The notes under the pieces were generated by a model, which was given only the letters and a program-made list of their open reading frames with translations, made no database searches and was not told the origin of the DNA. This document shows positions 26,523-35,578 of a DNA stretch of 64,000 nt, piece after piece. Position numbers and translations under genes: made by a program. Source of the stretch: CAYJFG01 sp964369405 (GTDB lineage: Bacteria > Bacillota > Clostridia > Oscillospirales > Acutalibacteraceae); contig CAYJGB010000008.1 in assembly GCA_964369405.1 (NCBI GenBank), forward strand, positions 21,167 through 85,166, in the 5' to 3' direction. How positions within the stretch are numbered: position 1 is the first letter of the stretch; each line of letters opens with the position of its first letter.

Positions 26523-27695
26523 TTATTGATTCCTTTTTTTTGCAGAGTCTATTGATTTCTTAACTTTTTTTAGATGATTAATATTTTTTTGTCTTTTAAT
26601 TAAATATATGTTTATTCGTTCTCCCCACCAAACAAAATAATAAAAAGGAACTAAATATGGCTTAGTTAATGCAGTATAGTATAGTTTTTTTATTCGTTTT
26701 ACTGGCGGGAATAGCCATCTAAGAGTATAGTGAAATAAATTTATTTTTTTATAGTTGGAATTAATAATTGCGTTTTGAAGTGTTCCGTATGATCTATTAT
26801 TAATTATACAATTTGAAAATTCATCATTACAAAGACCTTCACCATTTATACTAAACCACTTATAAGATAAATCAACTATAGTTCTATTTATATTAGTGTA
26901 TCCAAAAACTTCAATTTGTTTATTCAATTTTGAAATTTTTTCTGCATTAAATTTACTTATATATTTTTTATTTAAAATATAAAAATCAGTTAGCATTTTT
27001 ATACTTATACCACCTATTTCATAGTGCTTTACACAATGCTCAAGTATGTGTAAGTATAAATCTTCTATTTTCATTTTGTATGAATAATTATAGTTATCAG
27101 AGTTAATTAAATTGTCAATAACAGTGTTGTTTAAATATTCGAAAATATCTTTGTTTTGTGAAACTGTTATAAGGTTATGTAATTCGAGTATCATAACCGG
27201 TTCTTTTATGTATTCACTGTTATAAGAATTTGTGTTTTTTAATTTGTAATCATTATCTTTTAAATAATTTTTTACTTTTTTTATGCCGTCTTTTTCTACC
27301 CAAATATCTATATCACCCATGACTCTTATGTCAGTTCTTGGGAAAATATATTTTAATACACTACCTTTAAGTGGTAGATTTTTAATTTTATTTTTTTCAC
27401 AAAATTCAATAATGCTTTTTAATTCAAATTGCTGATTTATGTCTTTAAATAGATTTTTATTGTAATTATCTTCAAACTTTTTTATTGTTTCATTAGATAT
27501 TTCACTTCTATTACTAGAACTTAGTAAAACATTATATATCACAGATGCAAACATAGTTTCCTCAGCTATTTTATACAAATAATCAAAATCTATATCAAAA
27601 AAATAAGTTTCAGCTTTTTTTTCATTTATTGCACAATTCACTAAATATATTAAAAATTTATAGTGATTAAAATTTTTAGAATTCATTTCACCCAA
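26523..27695 (-). CDS. Putative nucleotidyltransferase (NTP_transf_5-like)
   Basis: The 390-residue protein has LPLKGSVLKYIFPRTDIRVMGDIDIWVE near residues 105-135; the G-S...D-x-D pattern (GDIDIWV) is the metal-binding core of nucleotidyltransferase-fold proteins of the uncharacterised NTP_transf_5 group. Members often occur in exopolysaccharide or peptide clusters, with unknown substrates. The C-terminus is basic with aromatic and hydrophobic segments. The start is uncertain: TTG at 27695 (GGGG nine bases upstream) or ATG at 27686. It precedes the chain-length regulator gene on the same strand. Confidence 0.72.
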   Translation of the reverse strand: MGEMNSKNFNHYKFLIYLVNCAINEKKAETYFFDIDFDYLYKIAEETMFASVIYNVLLSSSNRSEISNETIKKFEDNYNKNLFKDINQQFELKSIIEFCEKNKIKNLPLKGSVLKYIFPRTDIRVMGDIDIWVEKDGIKKVKNYLKDNDYKLKNTNSYNSEYIKEPVMILELHNLITVSQNKDIFEYLNNTVIDNLINSDNYNYSYKMKIEDLYLHILEHCVKHYEIGGISIKMLTDFYILNKKYISKFNAEKISKLNKQIEVFGYTNINRTIVDLSYKWFSINGEGLCNDEFSNCIINNRSYGTLQNAIINSNYKKINLFHYTLRWLFPPVKRIKKLYYTALTKPYLVPFYYFVWWGERINIYLIKRQKNINHLKKVKKSIDSAKKRNQ

Positions 27696-27796
27696 TTTAG
27701 CTAACCCCGTTTTCTGTACAATTTAATATTTATTCGCAAAACCATATATAACATCTATTATATTAATAACTAATGATTTATATAAATGTGTTTATT

Positions 27797-29005
27797 TTAT
27801 CTATTATTTATTATTTCTTTTGTATCTCTTGCTATTACAAGCTCTTCGTTTGTTGGTATAACATATACTTTTATTTTACTATCTTCTGTTGATATCATAC
27901 CATCTTTGCCTAATCTTGTTTCAGCATTTTTAACACTATCAAACTTAACGCCTAAAAATTCTAAATTTTTACAAATTGCTTCTCTGTGTTTATATTGATT
28001 TTCTCCAAGTCCTGCTGTAAATACAATTGCATCACAACCACCTAAAGCTACATAATAACTTCCAATAAATTTAGTTATTTCATAACGTAGTATTTTATGT
28101 GCTAGTATAGCTCTTTCATTGCCTGCTTCAGCTGCCTTTGAAACATCTCTGTCATCGCTAGAAACACCAGATACACCTAATAGACCAGATTTTTTATTTA
28201 GAATATCGCTCATTTCAGTTGGCGATAAATTTTCTGCATTTTCTAAAAATGTAACTACAGATGGGTCTAATGTACCTGTTCGAGTACCCATCATAAAACC
28301 GTCTAAAGGAGTAAGCCCCATACTAGTATCTATAACCTTACCACCATCAATAGCAGCGATTGATGAACCGTTACCTAAGTGGCAAGTAATTATTTTTAAA
28401 TCTTTAATATCTTTTAGCATAACTCTTGCACATTTATCACTTACATATTTATGCGAAGTTCCATGGAATCCATAACGACGAATTTGATATTTTTCATAGT
28501 ATTCATATGGAATAGGGTAGATGTAAGCTTCTTCTGGCATAGTTGAATGGAAAGCAGTATCAAATACAGCGACTTGTGATATTTCTTTACCAAACACATC
28601 GGTACAGGCTTTTATTGCTTGTGCGTGTGCCTTGTTATGTAAAGGTGCAAGTGGTATTAAATCTTCTATAACTTTTAAAACTTCATCATCTATAATTACA
28701 CTTTTACTGAATTTAGAACCACCTTGTACAACTCTATGTCCAATAGCCACAACTTCGTTTAAATTTGTAATTACGCCCACTTCACTATCTGTTAACATAT
28801 CTTTTACAGTCATAAATGCATCTGTATGGTCTTTCATATCAGTTTTAATTTCTCTATTCCTATTATCAAAAGTTTTATGACTTATTACACTATCTGCGAT
28901 ACCTATTCTTTCACAATTACCCTTTGCTAAGACTTTTTCATCAGTCATATCGAATAATTGATATTTTAGTGATGAACTGCCTGCATTGATAACTAAAATT
29001 TTCAT
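27797..29005 (-). CDS. ackA: Acetate kinase
   Basis: The 402 residues include the acetokinase signatures: NAGSSSLKYQLFD at the N-terminus, RYGFHGTSHKYV and HLGNGSSIAAI in the middle, and GLGEN near the C-terminus. It makes ATP and acetate from acetyl phosphate, the main energy step of many Clostridia. No pta gene is adjacent. AAAGGAG precedes the ATG. It is divergent from tmcAL, whose enzyme consumes acetate. Confidence 0.97.
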   Translation of the reverse strand: MKILVINAGSSSLKYQLFDMTDEKVLAKGNCERIGIADSVISHKTFDNRNREIKTDMKDHTDAFMTVKDMLTDSEVGVITNLNEVVAIGHRVVQGGSKFSKSVIIDDEVLKVIEDLIPLAPLHNKAHAQAIKACTDVFGKEISQVAVFDTAFHSTMPEEAYIYPIPYEYYEKYQIRRYGFHGTSHKYVSDKCARVMLKDIKDLKIITCHLGNGSSIAAIDGGKVIDTSMGLTPLDGFMMGTRTGTLDPSVVTFLENAENLSPTEMSDILNKKSGLLGVSGVSSDDRDVSKAAEAGNERAILAHKILRYEITKFIGSYYVALGGCDAIVFTAGLGENQYKHREAICKNLEFLGVKFDSVKNAETRLGKDGMISTEDSKIKVYVIPTNEELVIARDTKEIINNR

Positions 29006-29059
29006 TTATATTTCTCCTTTTAATATTGATTTATCCTAACAAAATCCTTATAATATTAT

Positions 29060-29088
29060 ATAATAGTACAAACTGAAGATAAATTCAA
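29060..29088 (-). promoter_or_regulatory. Promoter candidate of ackA
   Basis: On the minus strand TTGAAT is followed after 17 bases by TATTAT, about 55 bases before the ackA start codon. Confidence 0.55.
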
Positions 29089-29134
29089 GTATTTTACATA
29101 GATTTTATAAATTTTATAACAAAGGTAGTATAAT

Positions 29135-30322
29135 ATGGGCAATTACGCAATAATTTCGGAATTTAATCCTTTTCATAATGGACACAAGCTATTAATTGAT
29201 GAGGCTAAGAATAGAGGGGCTAAGAGCATTACTTCGATAATGAGTGGTAGTTTTGTGCAGCGTGGTCAACCAGCGTTGTTTTCAAAATTTGCTAGAACGA
29301 AATGTGCATTACAAAATGGAGTTGATTTAGTAATTGAATTGCCTGTTATATATGCAAATTCAAGTGCTAATATATTTGCGTATGGAGGCATAGAAATAGC
29401 TAATAGATTAAGTATCATAGATAAAATAATCTTTGGTAGTGAGTGTGGATATGTTAATAAATTATATCAAACTGTTGACATACTTAATAGTGATGAATTT
29501 AGTATGATGATAAAAAAAGAATTGAAACTAGGAAAGAGTTATGCTAGAGCATGTAATGATGCTATGGATAAGATATCCATAGAAAGTGGAGAGATATTAA
29601 AAACAGCAAATAATACATTAGCTATTGAGTATATAAAGGCACTTATAAAGACTAATAGCAAAATAACAGCCGAAACGATAAAAAGACAATATACTATGCA
29701 CGATACAAAAGAAATAAATAATGATGTAGCGAGTGCGTCGCATATAAGAGAGTTGATTTGCAGTAGTGATGATTACCAAAAATTATTACCAACTAAAAAT
29801 ATAAGTGTAATAGAAGAAGAGATATGTAATGGTAGAGTGACAAATTATGATAGTGTAGAAAAAACATTGTATTATAAATTGGTAAGTATGACGTTAGATG
29901 ATATAAAGAACTTACCAGATGTATCAGAAGGGCTAGAGAATAGGCTGTATAAGGCTATAAGAGCATATAACACAATAGATGATATAATAGAGTATGTTAA
30001 AACAAAAAGGTATACACGTGCACGTATAAGGCGAATACTGATGAGTGCATACTTAGGAATAGAAAAAGAAATGCTAACAAGAGAGATATCTTATATTAGG
30101 GTGTTAGGGTTTAATCAAAAAGGACAAGAGTTGTTAAAAGAGATAAAGAATAATACAGAGATACCAATAATAACTAAAGTGAGCAATAGCAAAAATAACT
30201 TGACAAGTAATAATCTAAAATTATTGGAATTAGATATTTTAGCAAATGATTTACAAGCTATAAATTTTAAAGTTGCTGCAAAATGTGGAGAAGATTATTA
30301 TACTAGTCATATTAGGTTATAA
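29135..30322 (+). CDS. tmcAL: tRNA(Met) cytidine acetate ligase
   Basis: The 395-residue protein begins ISEFNPFHNGHKLLI, the HxGH-type nucleotidyltransferase motif, followed by SGSFVQRGQPALFSKFAR and NGVDLVIELPV, all typical of the YlbM/TmcAL family. TmcAL uses ATP and free acetate to form acetyladenylate and acetylates C34 of the CAU anticodon of elongator tRNA-Met. AAAGG precedes the ATG. It is divergent from ackA. No terminator for it is obvious before the hairpin at 30447-30478. Confidence 0.92.
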   Translation: MGNYAIISEFNPFHNGHKLLIDEAKNRGAKSITSIMSGSFVQRGQPALFSKFARTKCALQNGVDLVIELPVIYANSSANIFAYGGIEIANRLSIIDKIIFGSECGYVNKLYQTVDILNSDEFSMMIKKELKLGKSYARACNDAMDKISIESGEILKTANNTLAIEYIKALIKTNSKITAETIKRQYTMHDTKEINNDVASASHIRELICSSDDYQKLLPTKNISVIEEEICNGRVTNYDSVEKTLYYKLVSMTLDDIKNLPDVSEGLENRLYKAIRAYNTIDDIIEYVKTKRYTRARIRRILMSAYLGIEKEMLTREISYIRVLGFNQKGQELLKEIKNNTEIPIITKVSNSKNNLTSNNLKLLELDILANDLQAINFKVAAKCGEDYYTSHIRL

Positions 30323-30442
30323 GGGAGATATAGCATATGAATTTTTATTAGTCTCGCTTAGCCGTCTTAAATTTTGAATTGCTGTTTTAAATTTAATAGG
30401 AATATGACAATTCAACAGATAAATCCACACAAATAGACTACG

Positions 30443-30479
30443 AAAAAACCGTTAACTCAAGTTTATGAGTTAACGGTTA
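30443..30479 (-). terminator. Terminator of the amylase/peptide operon
   Basis: AACCGTTAACTCA (30447-30459) pairs exactly with TGAGTTAACGGTT (30466-30478). Read on the minus strand the stem is followed by TTTTTTCG, so it terminates the amylase side; tmcAL may use it in the other direction, where no T run follows. Confidence 0.85.
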
Positions 30480-30513
30480 AGTTGTGTCAATTAATAAAAT
30501 TAATATATAATAC

Positions 30514-30639
30514 TTAGAATATAATTACATCATCATCAGTATCAAGTACTACATCTGGGTTAGATGCTGTTAAGATTTTCTCGATTTGTGTAAATTTTAA
30601 TAATTTAAATTCTGGTTCAATAAAATCTTTCTTTAACAT
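30514..30639 (-). CDS. 41-residue peptide encoded behind the amylase
   Basis: An ATG at 30639, nine bases after AAAGGAG, opens a frame of 41 codons ending in TAA. It begins only 14 bases after the amylase stop and ends before the operon terminator, so it is co-transcribed. The peptide begins MLKKDFIEPEFKLLKF, continues with Gln-Ile-Glu-Lys and a Leu-Thr-Ala-Ser motif, and ends in an Asp-rich stretch followed by Val-Ile-Ile-Phe. No signal peptide or Cys is present. The pattern PE-F-x-L-x-x-F ... I-L-T-A-S recalls short peptides common in gut Clostridia, some next to maturases. The function is unknown. Confidence 0.7.
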   Translation of the reverse strand: MLKKDFIEPEFKLLKFTQIEKILTASNPDVVLDTDDDVIIF

Positions 30640-30653
30640 TTTACATATCTCCT

Positions 30654-33600
30654 TTATCCTATTTGATTTGGATATTCCACATATACATCTGACAAATATA
30701 AATCCCCGTTTATGCTAATCCAAGCTTGAACACTTAATGATTTGTCTGCTGAAATATTTGTAGGTACAACAGCAACATAATTATATCGTCCATCGCCATT
30801 CATTACATAATGCTCTTTTACGTTTGAATCTATTGTAACACTATTGTCGGAATTAGTCAAGTAATTTGTTATTGATGTAGAGGCATTTTCCATATCAAGT
30901 GGATTTGTTGTACGATATACACCATATTTTATAATATCTGTCGATTTATAACCTACTGCTGAAAGTGAATAATATATTTTAGCTGTTTGATTTATGTTAT
31001 CTGTAGCGTATGATATATTAGTTACTTCTATTCCAGGTGTTATTTCCATTTGATTTTCTGCAAATATTGGCATTACTACTTCGTCACCATTTACTACAAA
31101 TGAATATGTTTTACTTGTTGTTGCAGATACAACTGTATCATATAATTTCCAACCAATTACATCTTTAGTACCAGTATATTTTACAGTTGCTATTTGAGCA
31201 TATTCAAAGTTGCTTTCTAAAGACTCTTCTTTATATACAGCTAAATCTGTTGCATCTTCTGATGTTAAATCTACTATAACCTCAAATATAGAAGGATTTA
31301 ATGTATATGTAAGAGTTTTGTTTTCTGTAATATTGTTTAAATCCGATTGCACATAATTAGGTGCATACTCTTTATCTCTAAATAGAGGTATATCGCTTGG
31401 TATATAAGCATCTTCACCATATAAAACTTTTTGAGTAGATATTACTTCAGCATTTTCTGCATTTATAAATTCTACTGTTTTATATCCTTCCCAATCACCG
31501 TTATATTTAGCCCCTGATGGAGATGCATCAATTATAAATAATGGGTTATCTTTATCTATTGTTAAATCGTTAGTTTGTTGCTGGTTTGAATTATTATTAA
31601 AGATAATATTTGTAGCCTCTTTAGGTACTTTTAGAGAATAATATTTTCCGTCTTGCACCATTTTAGTGCCTGTCCATTTTGGAACATCTAGTCCTCCACC
31701 CCAATAATATGCATAAGGAGTGCTCCATGAAGGTAGGTTTGTAGTGTCAAGATATATTGTTATAAAACCAGCTACGCTATCCATTTCTTCTAAGGCAGTT
31801 GATGTTAATGTATCTATTTCTGTTTTTGTTGTAGCGTTTCTAACATTTGTAATTGCTGTATCTTTAATTTGTGTTAACTGAGCATATTCTTCTTCTGTGA
31901 AGTCAGCAACGTTATAAGTATTGTAAGCAGTATTTATTGTTAAAATTGCAGCATCTATATCGATTGATAATAAGTTGTTAGCAATTTCGCTCATATCTGT
32001 TAATGCTTGCGTTTTTATAGTAGTTATTTGGCTAGCTGATGTGGCTGTGTTAATATCTACTATTGCTGAATTTTTAACATTTTCAAGTTGTGTTAACTCA
32101 TCTGCTGTGAACTTTGATTTGTCGTATGAATCGTATGCTGTGTTAACTTCTGCAATTGCTTGCTCTTTATCACTTGCTAATGCGTTATCCACTACAGTTT
32201 GCATATCTGCTATAGCTTTTGTTGCGATAGCGTTTATTTCAGTAATGTTAGTTGAATTGTTAATTGCTGTAATAGCAGTATCTTTAACTGAAGTGATGTC
32301 ACTGTAAACTTCTGTAGTATAATCGTTTACATTGTAAGTGTTAAATGCAGTTGTTACTTCACTTGTTGCAGATTCTTTTGCATATTTAATTGTGTTTTTT
32401 TCTGCTGTGTCAAAAGCTGTTAATGCATTAGTTTTTAATGACTCTACTTGTTCTATTGTAGTAGCATTATTTATATCTGTAATTGCTGTGTTTTTAATGT
32501 TTGTAAATACTTCATATTCTGCAGTAGTATAATCATTTTCATTATAACTTGAATACTTAGTGTTTATTTCTTCTATTGCACTAGCTTTTGTTTCGTCAAG
32601 TGGGAAAACCATCTCTTCCCATGTTCCTGTGTACTTAGGTCCTGAGTTTGTATTAATAACAAATAATGGGGTTTCTTTGTTAAATGATAAGTCTGCTGTT
32701 TGTACGCTTCCACCATTTGTATTGAATATAACATTGCTATATTCTGTACCTCTAGGGAATGTAAATTCTGCTATATCACCATTAATTGTCATTGCTTGAC
32801 CTGGCCAAGTAGTTGAATCTGCTGCTGAATTCCAATAGTGCACATTTACAGTACTCCAGTTTATCTCTGAATTATCAAAATATACAGTAGTAACGTCGTT
32901 CGGGTCGATTTTTTCATAAGTGTAATTTTTATTTACTGTTTCTATGTCGTTAGTAGCAGTTAAAGTTACATTTACTGTTCCACCATATGGAGTATTTTCT
33001 CCAATAACAAAAGTATCTTTATTAACTGCTGTGAATGGTTCACCGTTATCTACTGTAACAGTAGTAAAATCTGCACCTGTTAAGTTAACTGTAAGTGTTT
33101 GAGATTCTTCAAACTCTGATTGTCCTCTTAAGCCTAAAGTTATTGTGCTTCGTGGAGCTTCTATTAAAACTGTGCCAGTGCTACCTGTGTTAAAAGTAAC
33201 AGAACCGTTTTGAACAATTGCATCAGAATCATCATAAGCATTAATAACTTGTGTGCCGTTAGCAAATATTGATGATACATCAATACTTATATCTTGGTTT
33301 TCTGGTGCAAATAGTGTTACTACTACTTCATCTTGGTTTATACCGTCATCATAAGTTCTTGAGAAAGTGTAACCTGTTGAGCTATTTAACGCTGTAATTT
33401 GTTGATGGTCACCAGCACCTATAGACAAGTGGTTATTTCTAAAAGAACCTACTTTTTGCCAATGTGCTAAAACTGCTTGATTAGTTGTGTCCCAGTTCAT
33501 AAAACTTCTTAAGTGATGTCCAGGAGTATAACCTGCACCAGGTGCAAGCCCTATTGTAGGTCTGCTTGTTTCATCACCATAGAAGATTTCTATTCCACCA

Positions 33601-34997
33601 GGCATCATCATAAGAATTGAACCAGTGTGAATATCGTTATCTCTTCTAAGATATGTATCGTGAGAAGATGAATATGATAATACATTAAAATCAGGGTCGC
33701 TGTTTAAAGTGTCTGCATAGTAACTAAAAGTGCTTTCAGCTGTTGATTCTGTTGGGAAACCTTTTTGTAAATCAAAGTTAATCATTGAGTCAAAACCATT
33801 ATAGAAATAATCATCTTTACTAACTCCATGGTCCCAATGCTCGCCTGTCATCCAGAAGTCTAAATCATCAAGTGCTTTGTCGTGGTTCTCAGTTTTCCAC
33901 TCTCTTAGTGCTTCAGTTGCTGCTTGTGAAAGTCTATTCAACACGTCCATTTCAACGTGTTTAACAGTATCTACTCTAAATCCGTCTACACCATAGTCAC
34001 GTACCCATTGTGTAATCCAGTCTATTAAATAGCCACTAACTGTATTAGATTCGCCATACATAGCAGACTTTGTTGCATAAGTTCCTTCGGCAGTCCATTT
34101 AGTTTTTAAATATTCTGGAATACCTACTTGAGTAGTATCACCAGTTTTAAAGTCTGGTAGACGTGATAAGTTACCGTCTGTATCTCCACCACCTGTAGTG
34201 TAGCCTGGTAATTTAGGAACTCTTTGCCAACTGCTACCCCACCAATTACTCCATGCTGATGTTTGTGAAGCGTCGTAATTCATGTAACCTTCGTAAGTTC
34301 CATTACTAAAATCTTTATAAGAATAATAGTAAGAATCCCAACCGTTATCTAATGCACCAAAATTATATTCGTCCATATCATACATTGATGAATATCCAGA
34401 ATGGTTAATTACAACGTCTAAAACAATTCTGATTCCATTTTCGTGTGCTGTGTCTACTAAAGTTTGAAAATCTTCTTTAGTTCCAAAGTTTTTATCTGTT
34501 TCTGTGTAGTCGCCTGCATAATATCCATGATAGCCAAAATGTGGAAAGTTATCAGATGCATTATCAAAACCAACCACATAGCCGTGAACTTGCTCATAAG
34601 GAGCAGATATCCAAATTGCATTTATACCTAAGTCGGTAAAATACCCTTCGTTAATCTTTTGAGTAACACCTGCAAAGTCGCCTCCTTGGAAAGATGCTTG
34701 ACCTTCTTCTAGTGGGTCTAGGTAAACTTCGTTGCCAGCTGCATCTAAGCCTCTGTTGTAAGAATGGTCATTTGTTGTGTCGCCATTGAAAAAACGGTCA
34801 GTCATTAAAAAATAAACTGATGCGTTATCCCAAGAGAACACAGGTTGTGCCGGAGTAGAAACGGCAGTTTGTGATGCTGTTGTTTCTTCTTGCTGTGATG
34901 CCGCTTGAACTGTTGGCAAAGCACCTATAACGCAAGTTATAAGCATAGCAACAATTAATGTTAGCGAAATCGATTTTTTTAAAAATTTTCCTTTCAT
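30654..34997 (-). CDS. Secreted multidomain alpha-amylase with two CBM26-like starch-binding modules
   Basis: This 1447-residue protein starts with a signal peptide (to about 32). The GH13 domain (about 50-530) shows DVVINHSG, GFRVDTVKHV (nucleophile Asp near 343), FWMTGEHWDH (acid/base Glu near 386) and SSSHD (near 446), then the beta-sandwich C domain. Two similar modules near 700-795 and 1075-1165 (TVYFDNS...W and TIYLDT...W, each ending KYxGxWE) look like CBM26 starch-binding domains. Between them are four helical repeats of about 70 residues (AIxEINTxYxxYxxxDYT...). The C-terminal 280 residues are unassigned. No dockerin or sortase motif is seen, so it is probably free or wall-associated. 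Confidence 0.92.
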   Translation of the reverse strand: MKGKFLKKSISLTLIVAMLITCVIGALPTVQAASQQEETTASQTAVSTPAQPVFSWDNASVYFLMTDRFFNGDTTNDHSYNRGLDAAGNEVYLDPLEEGQASFQGGDFAGVTQKINEGYFTDLGINAIWISAPYEQVHGYVVGFDNASDNFPHFGYHGYYAGDYTETDKNFGTKEDFQTLVDTAHENGIRIVLDVVINHSGYSSMYDMDEYNFGALDNGWDSYYYSYKDFSNGTYEGYMNYDASQTSAWSNWWGSSWQRVPKLPGYTTGGGDTDGNLSRLPDFKTGDTTQVGIPEYLKTKWTAEGTYATKSAMYGESNTVSGYLIDWITQWVRDYGVDGFRVDTVKHVEMDVLNRLSQAATEALREWKTENHDKALDDLDFWMTGEHWDHGVSKDDYFYNGFDSMINFDLQKGFPTESTAESTFSYYADTLNSDPDFNVLSYSSSHDTYLRRDNDIHTGSILMMMPGGIEIFYGDETSRPTIGLAPGAGYTPGHHLRSFMNWDTTNQAVLAHWQKVGSFRNNHLSIGAGDHQQITALNSSTGYTFSRTYDDGINQDEVVVTLFAPENQDISIDVSSIFANGTQVINAYDDSDAIVQNGSVTFNTGSTGTVLIEAPRSTITLGLRGQSEFEESQTLTVNLTGADFTTVTVDNGEPFTAVNKDTFVIGENTPYGGTVNVTLTATNDIETVNKNYTYEKIDPNDVTTVYFDNSEINWSTVNVHYWNSAADSTTWPGQAMTINGDIAEFTFPRGTEYSNVIFNTNGGSVQTADLSFNKETPLFVINTNSGPKYTGTWEEMVFPLDETKASAIEEINTKYSSYNENDYTTAEYEVFTNIKNTAITDINNATTIEQVESLKTNALTAFDTAEKNTIKYAKESATSEVTTAFNTYNVNDYTTEVYSDITSVKDTAITAINNSTNITEINAIATKAIADMQTVVDNALASDKEQAIAEVNTAYDSYDKSKFTADELTQLENVKNSAIVDINTATSASQITTIKTQALTDMSEIANNLLSIDIDAAILTINTAYNTYNVADFTEEEYAQLTQIKDTAITNVRNATTKTEIDTLTSTALEEMDSVAGFITIYLDTTNLPSWSTPYAYYWGGGLDVPKWTGTKMVQDGKYYSLKVPKEATNIIFNNNSNQQQTNDLTIDKDNPLFIIDASPSGAKYNGDWEGYKTVEFINAENAEVISTQKVLYGEDAYIPSDIPLFRDKEYAPNYVQSDLNNITENKTLTYTLNPSIFEVIVDLTSEDATDLAVYKEESLESNFEYAQIATVKYTGTKDVIGWKLYDTVVSATTSKTYSFVVNGDEVVMPIFAENQMEITPGIEVTNISYATDNINQTAKIYYSLSAVGYKSTDIIKYGVYRTTNPLDMENASTSITNYLTNSDNSVTIDSNVKEHYVMNGDGRYNYVAVVPTNISADKSLSVQAWISINGDLYLSDVYVEYPNQIG

Positions 34998-35039
34998 AAG
35001 TACACCCTTTCATTATTTCAAAAAATTTAAGACTATATA

Positions 35040-35074
35040 ATTATACCTTTTTATTGGTAAACCGTATACGTCAA
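35040..35074 (-). promoter_or_regulatory. Promoter and possible operator of the amylase gene
   Basis: On the minus strand TATAAT corresponds to 35040-35045, about 45 bases before the amylase start. Upstream of it CGTATACGG at 35062-35070 forms a palindromic core (CGTATACG), with TTGACG beside it at a spacing too long (23) for a standard -35 box. A LacI-type regulator site is a possibility. The rest of the gap to 35300 is AT-rich with no visible feature. Confidence 0.4.
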
Positions 35075-35300
35075 AATCTGACAAAATATTAACAAACTAT
35101 GAACGAAATTTGGATTAATTCTACACGTGCATTGATGTTGTTATAAAAAACATACAACACATACAAAAAAACACTATTTTAGTTGTAACATTAAACGCAA
35201 CTACTACGATATATTTAGTTTTAAAGTATTTTATACTTAATTAATACTAAAAATTTACCATTCTTACACTAATTAATTATCACTATAATAAAAATGAAAA

Positions 35301-35334
35301 AAGATTGATACAAGGTCTAATTTGTATCAATCTT
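35301..35334 (-). terminator. Terminator of the feo operon
   Basis: AAGATTGATACA (35301-35312) pairs exactly with TGTATCAATCTT (35323-35334). Read on the minus strand it is followed by seven T residues. It lies 17 bases after the stop of the FeoB-associated gene. Confidence 0.93.
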
Positions 35335-35350
35335 ATTATCTCATGTTAAG

Positions 35351-35566
35351 TTATTTTTCATCTATATCAAAATTTATAAGCTCATCATATGTTTTAGATG
35401 TATCTACAGTATCCTCTGTATTATTACAGTTGCAATCTTTCTTACTGCAATCTTTAGAACTTGAGCAACCAATGCACTTAGCACCGTTTTTCTTAGCTCT
35501 AACTATATACCAAATTGCAATTGCTAGTATTGCCACTATTATACCACCGATTATGTAGTCTTGCAT
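35351..35566 (-). CDS. FeoB-associated Cys-rich membrane protein
   Basis: The 71-residue protein has one N-terminal TM (about 4-22) followed by RAKKNGAKCIGCSSSKDC and KKDCNC, the cysteine-rich pattern of the FeoB_associated family (PF12669). The remainder is acidic. It lies 12 bases after feoB. Family members are thought to assist ferrous iron uptake, perhaps by handling Fe2+ at the inner face of FeoB; the mechanism is not established. Confidence 0.88.
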   Translation of the reverse strand: MQDYIIGGIIVAILAIAIWYIVRAKKNGAKCIGCSSSKDCSKKDCNCNNTEDTVDTSKTYDELINFDIDEK

Positions 35567-35578
35567 TTTAACACCTTC

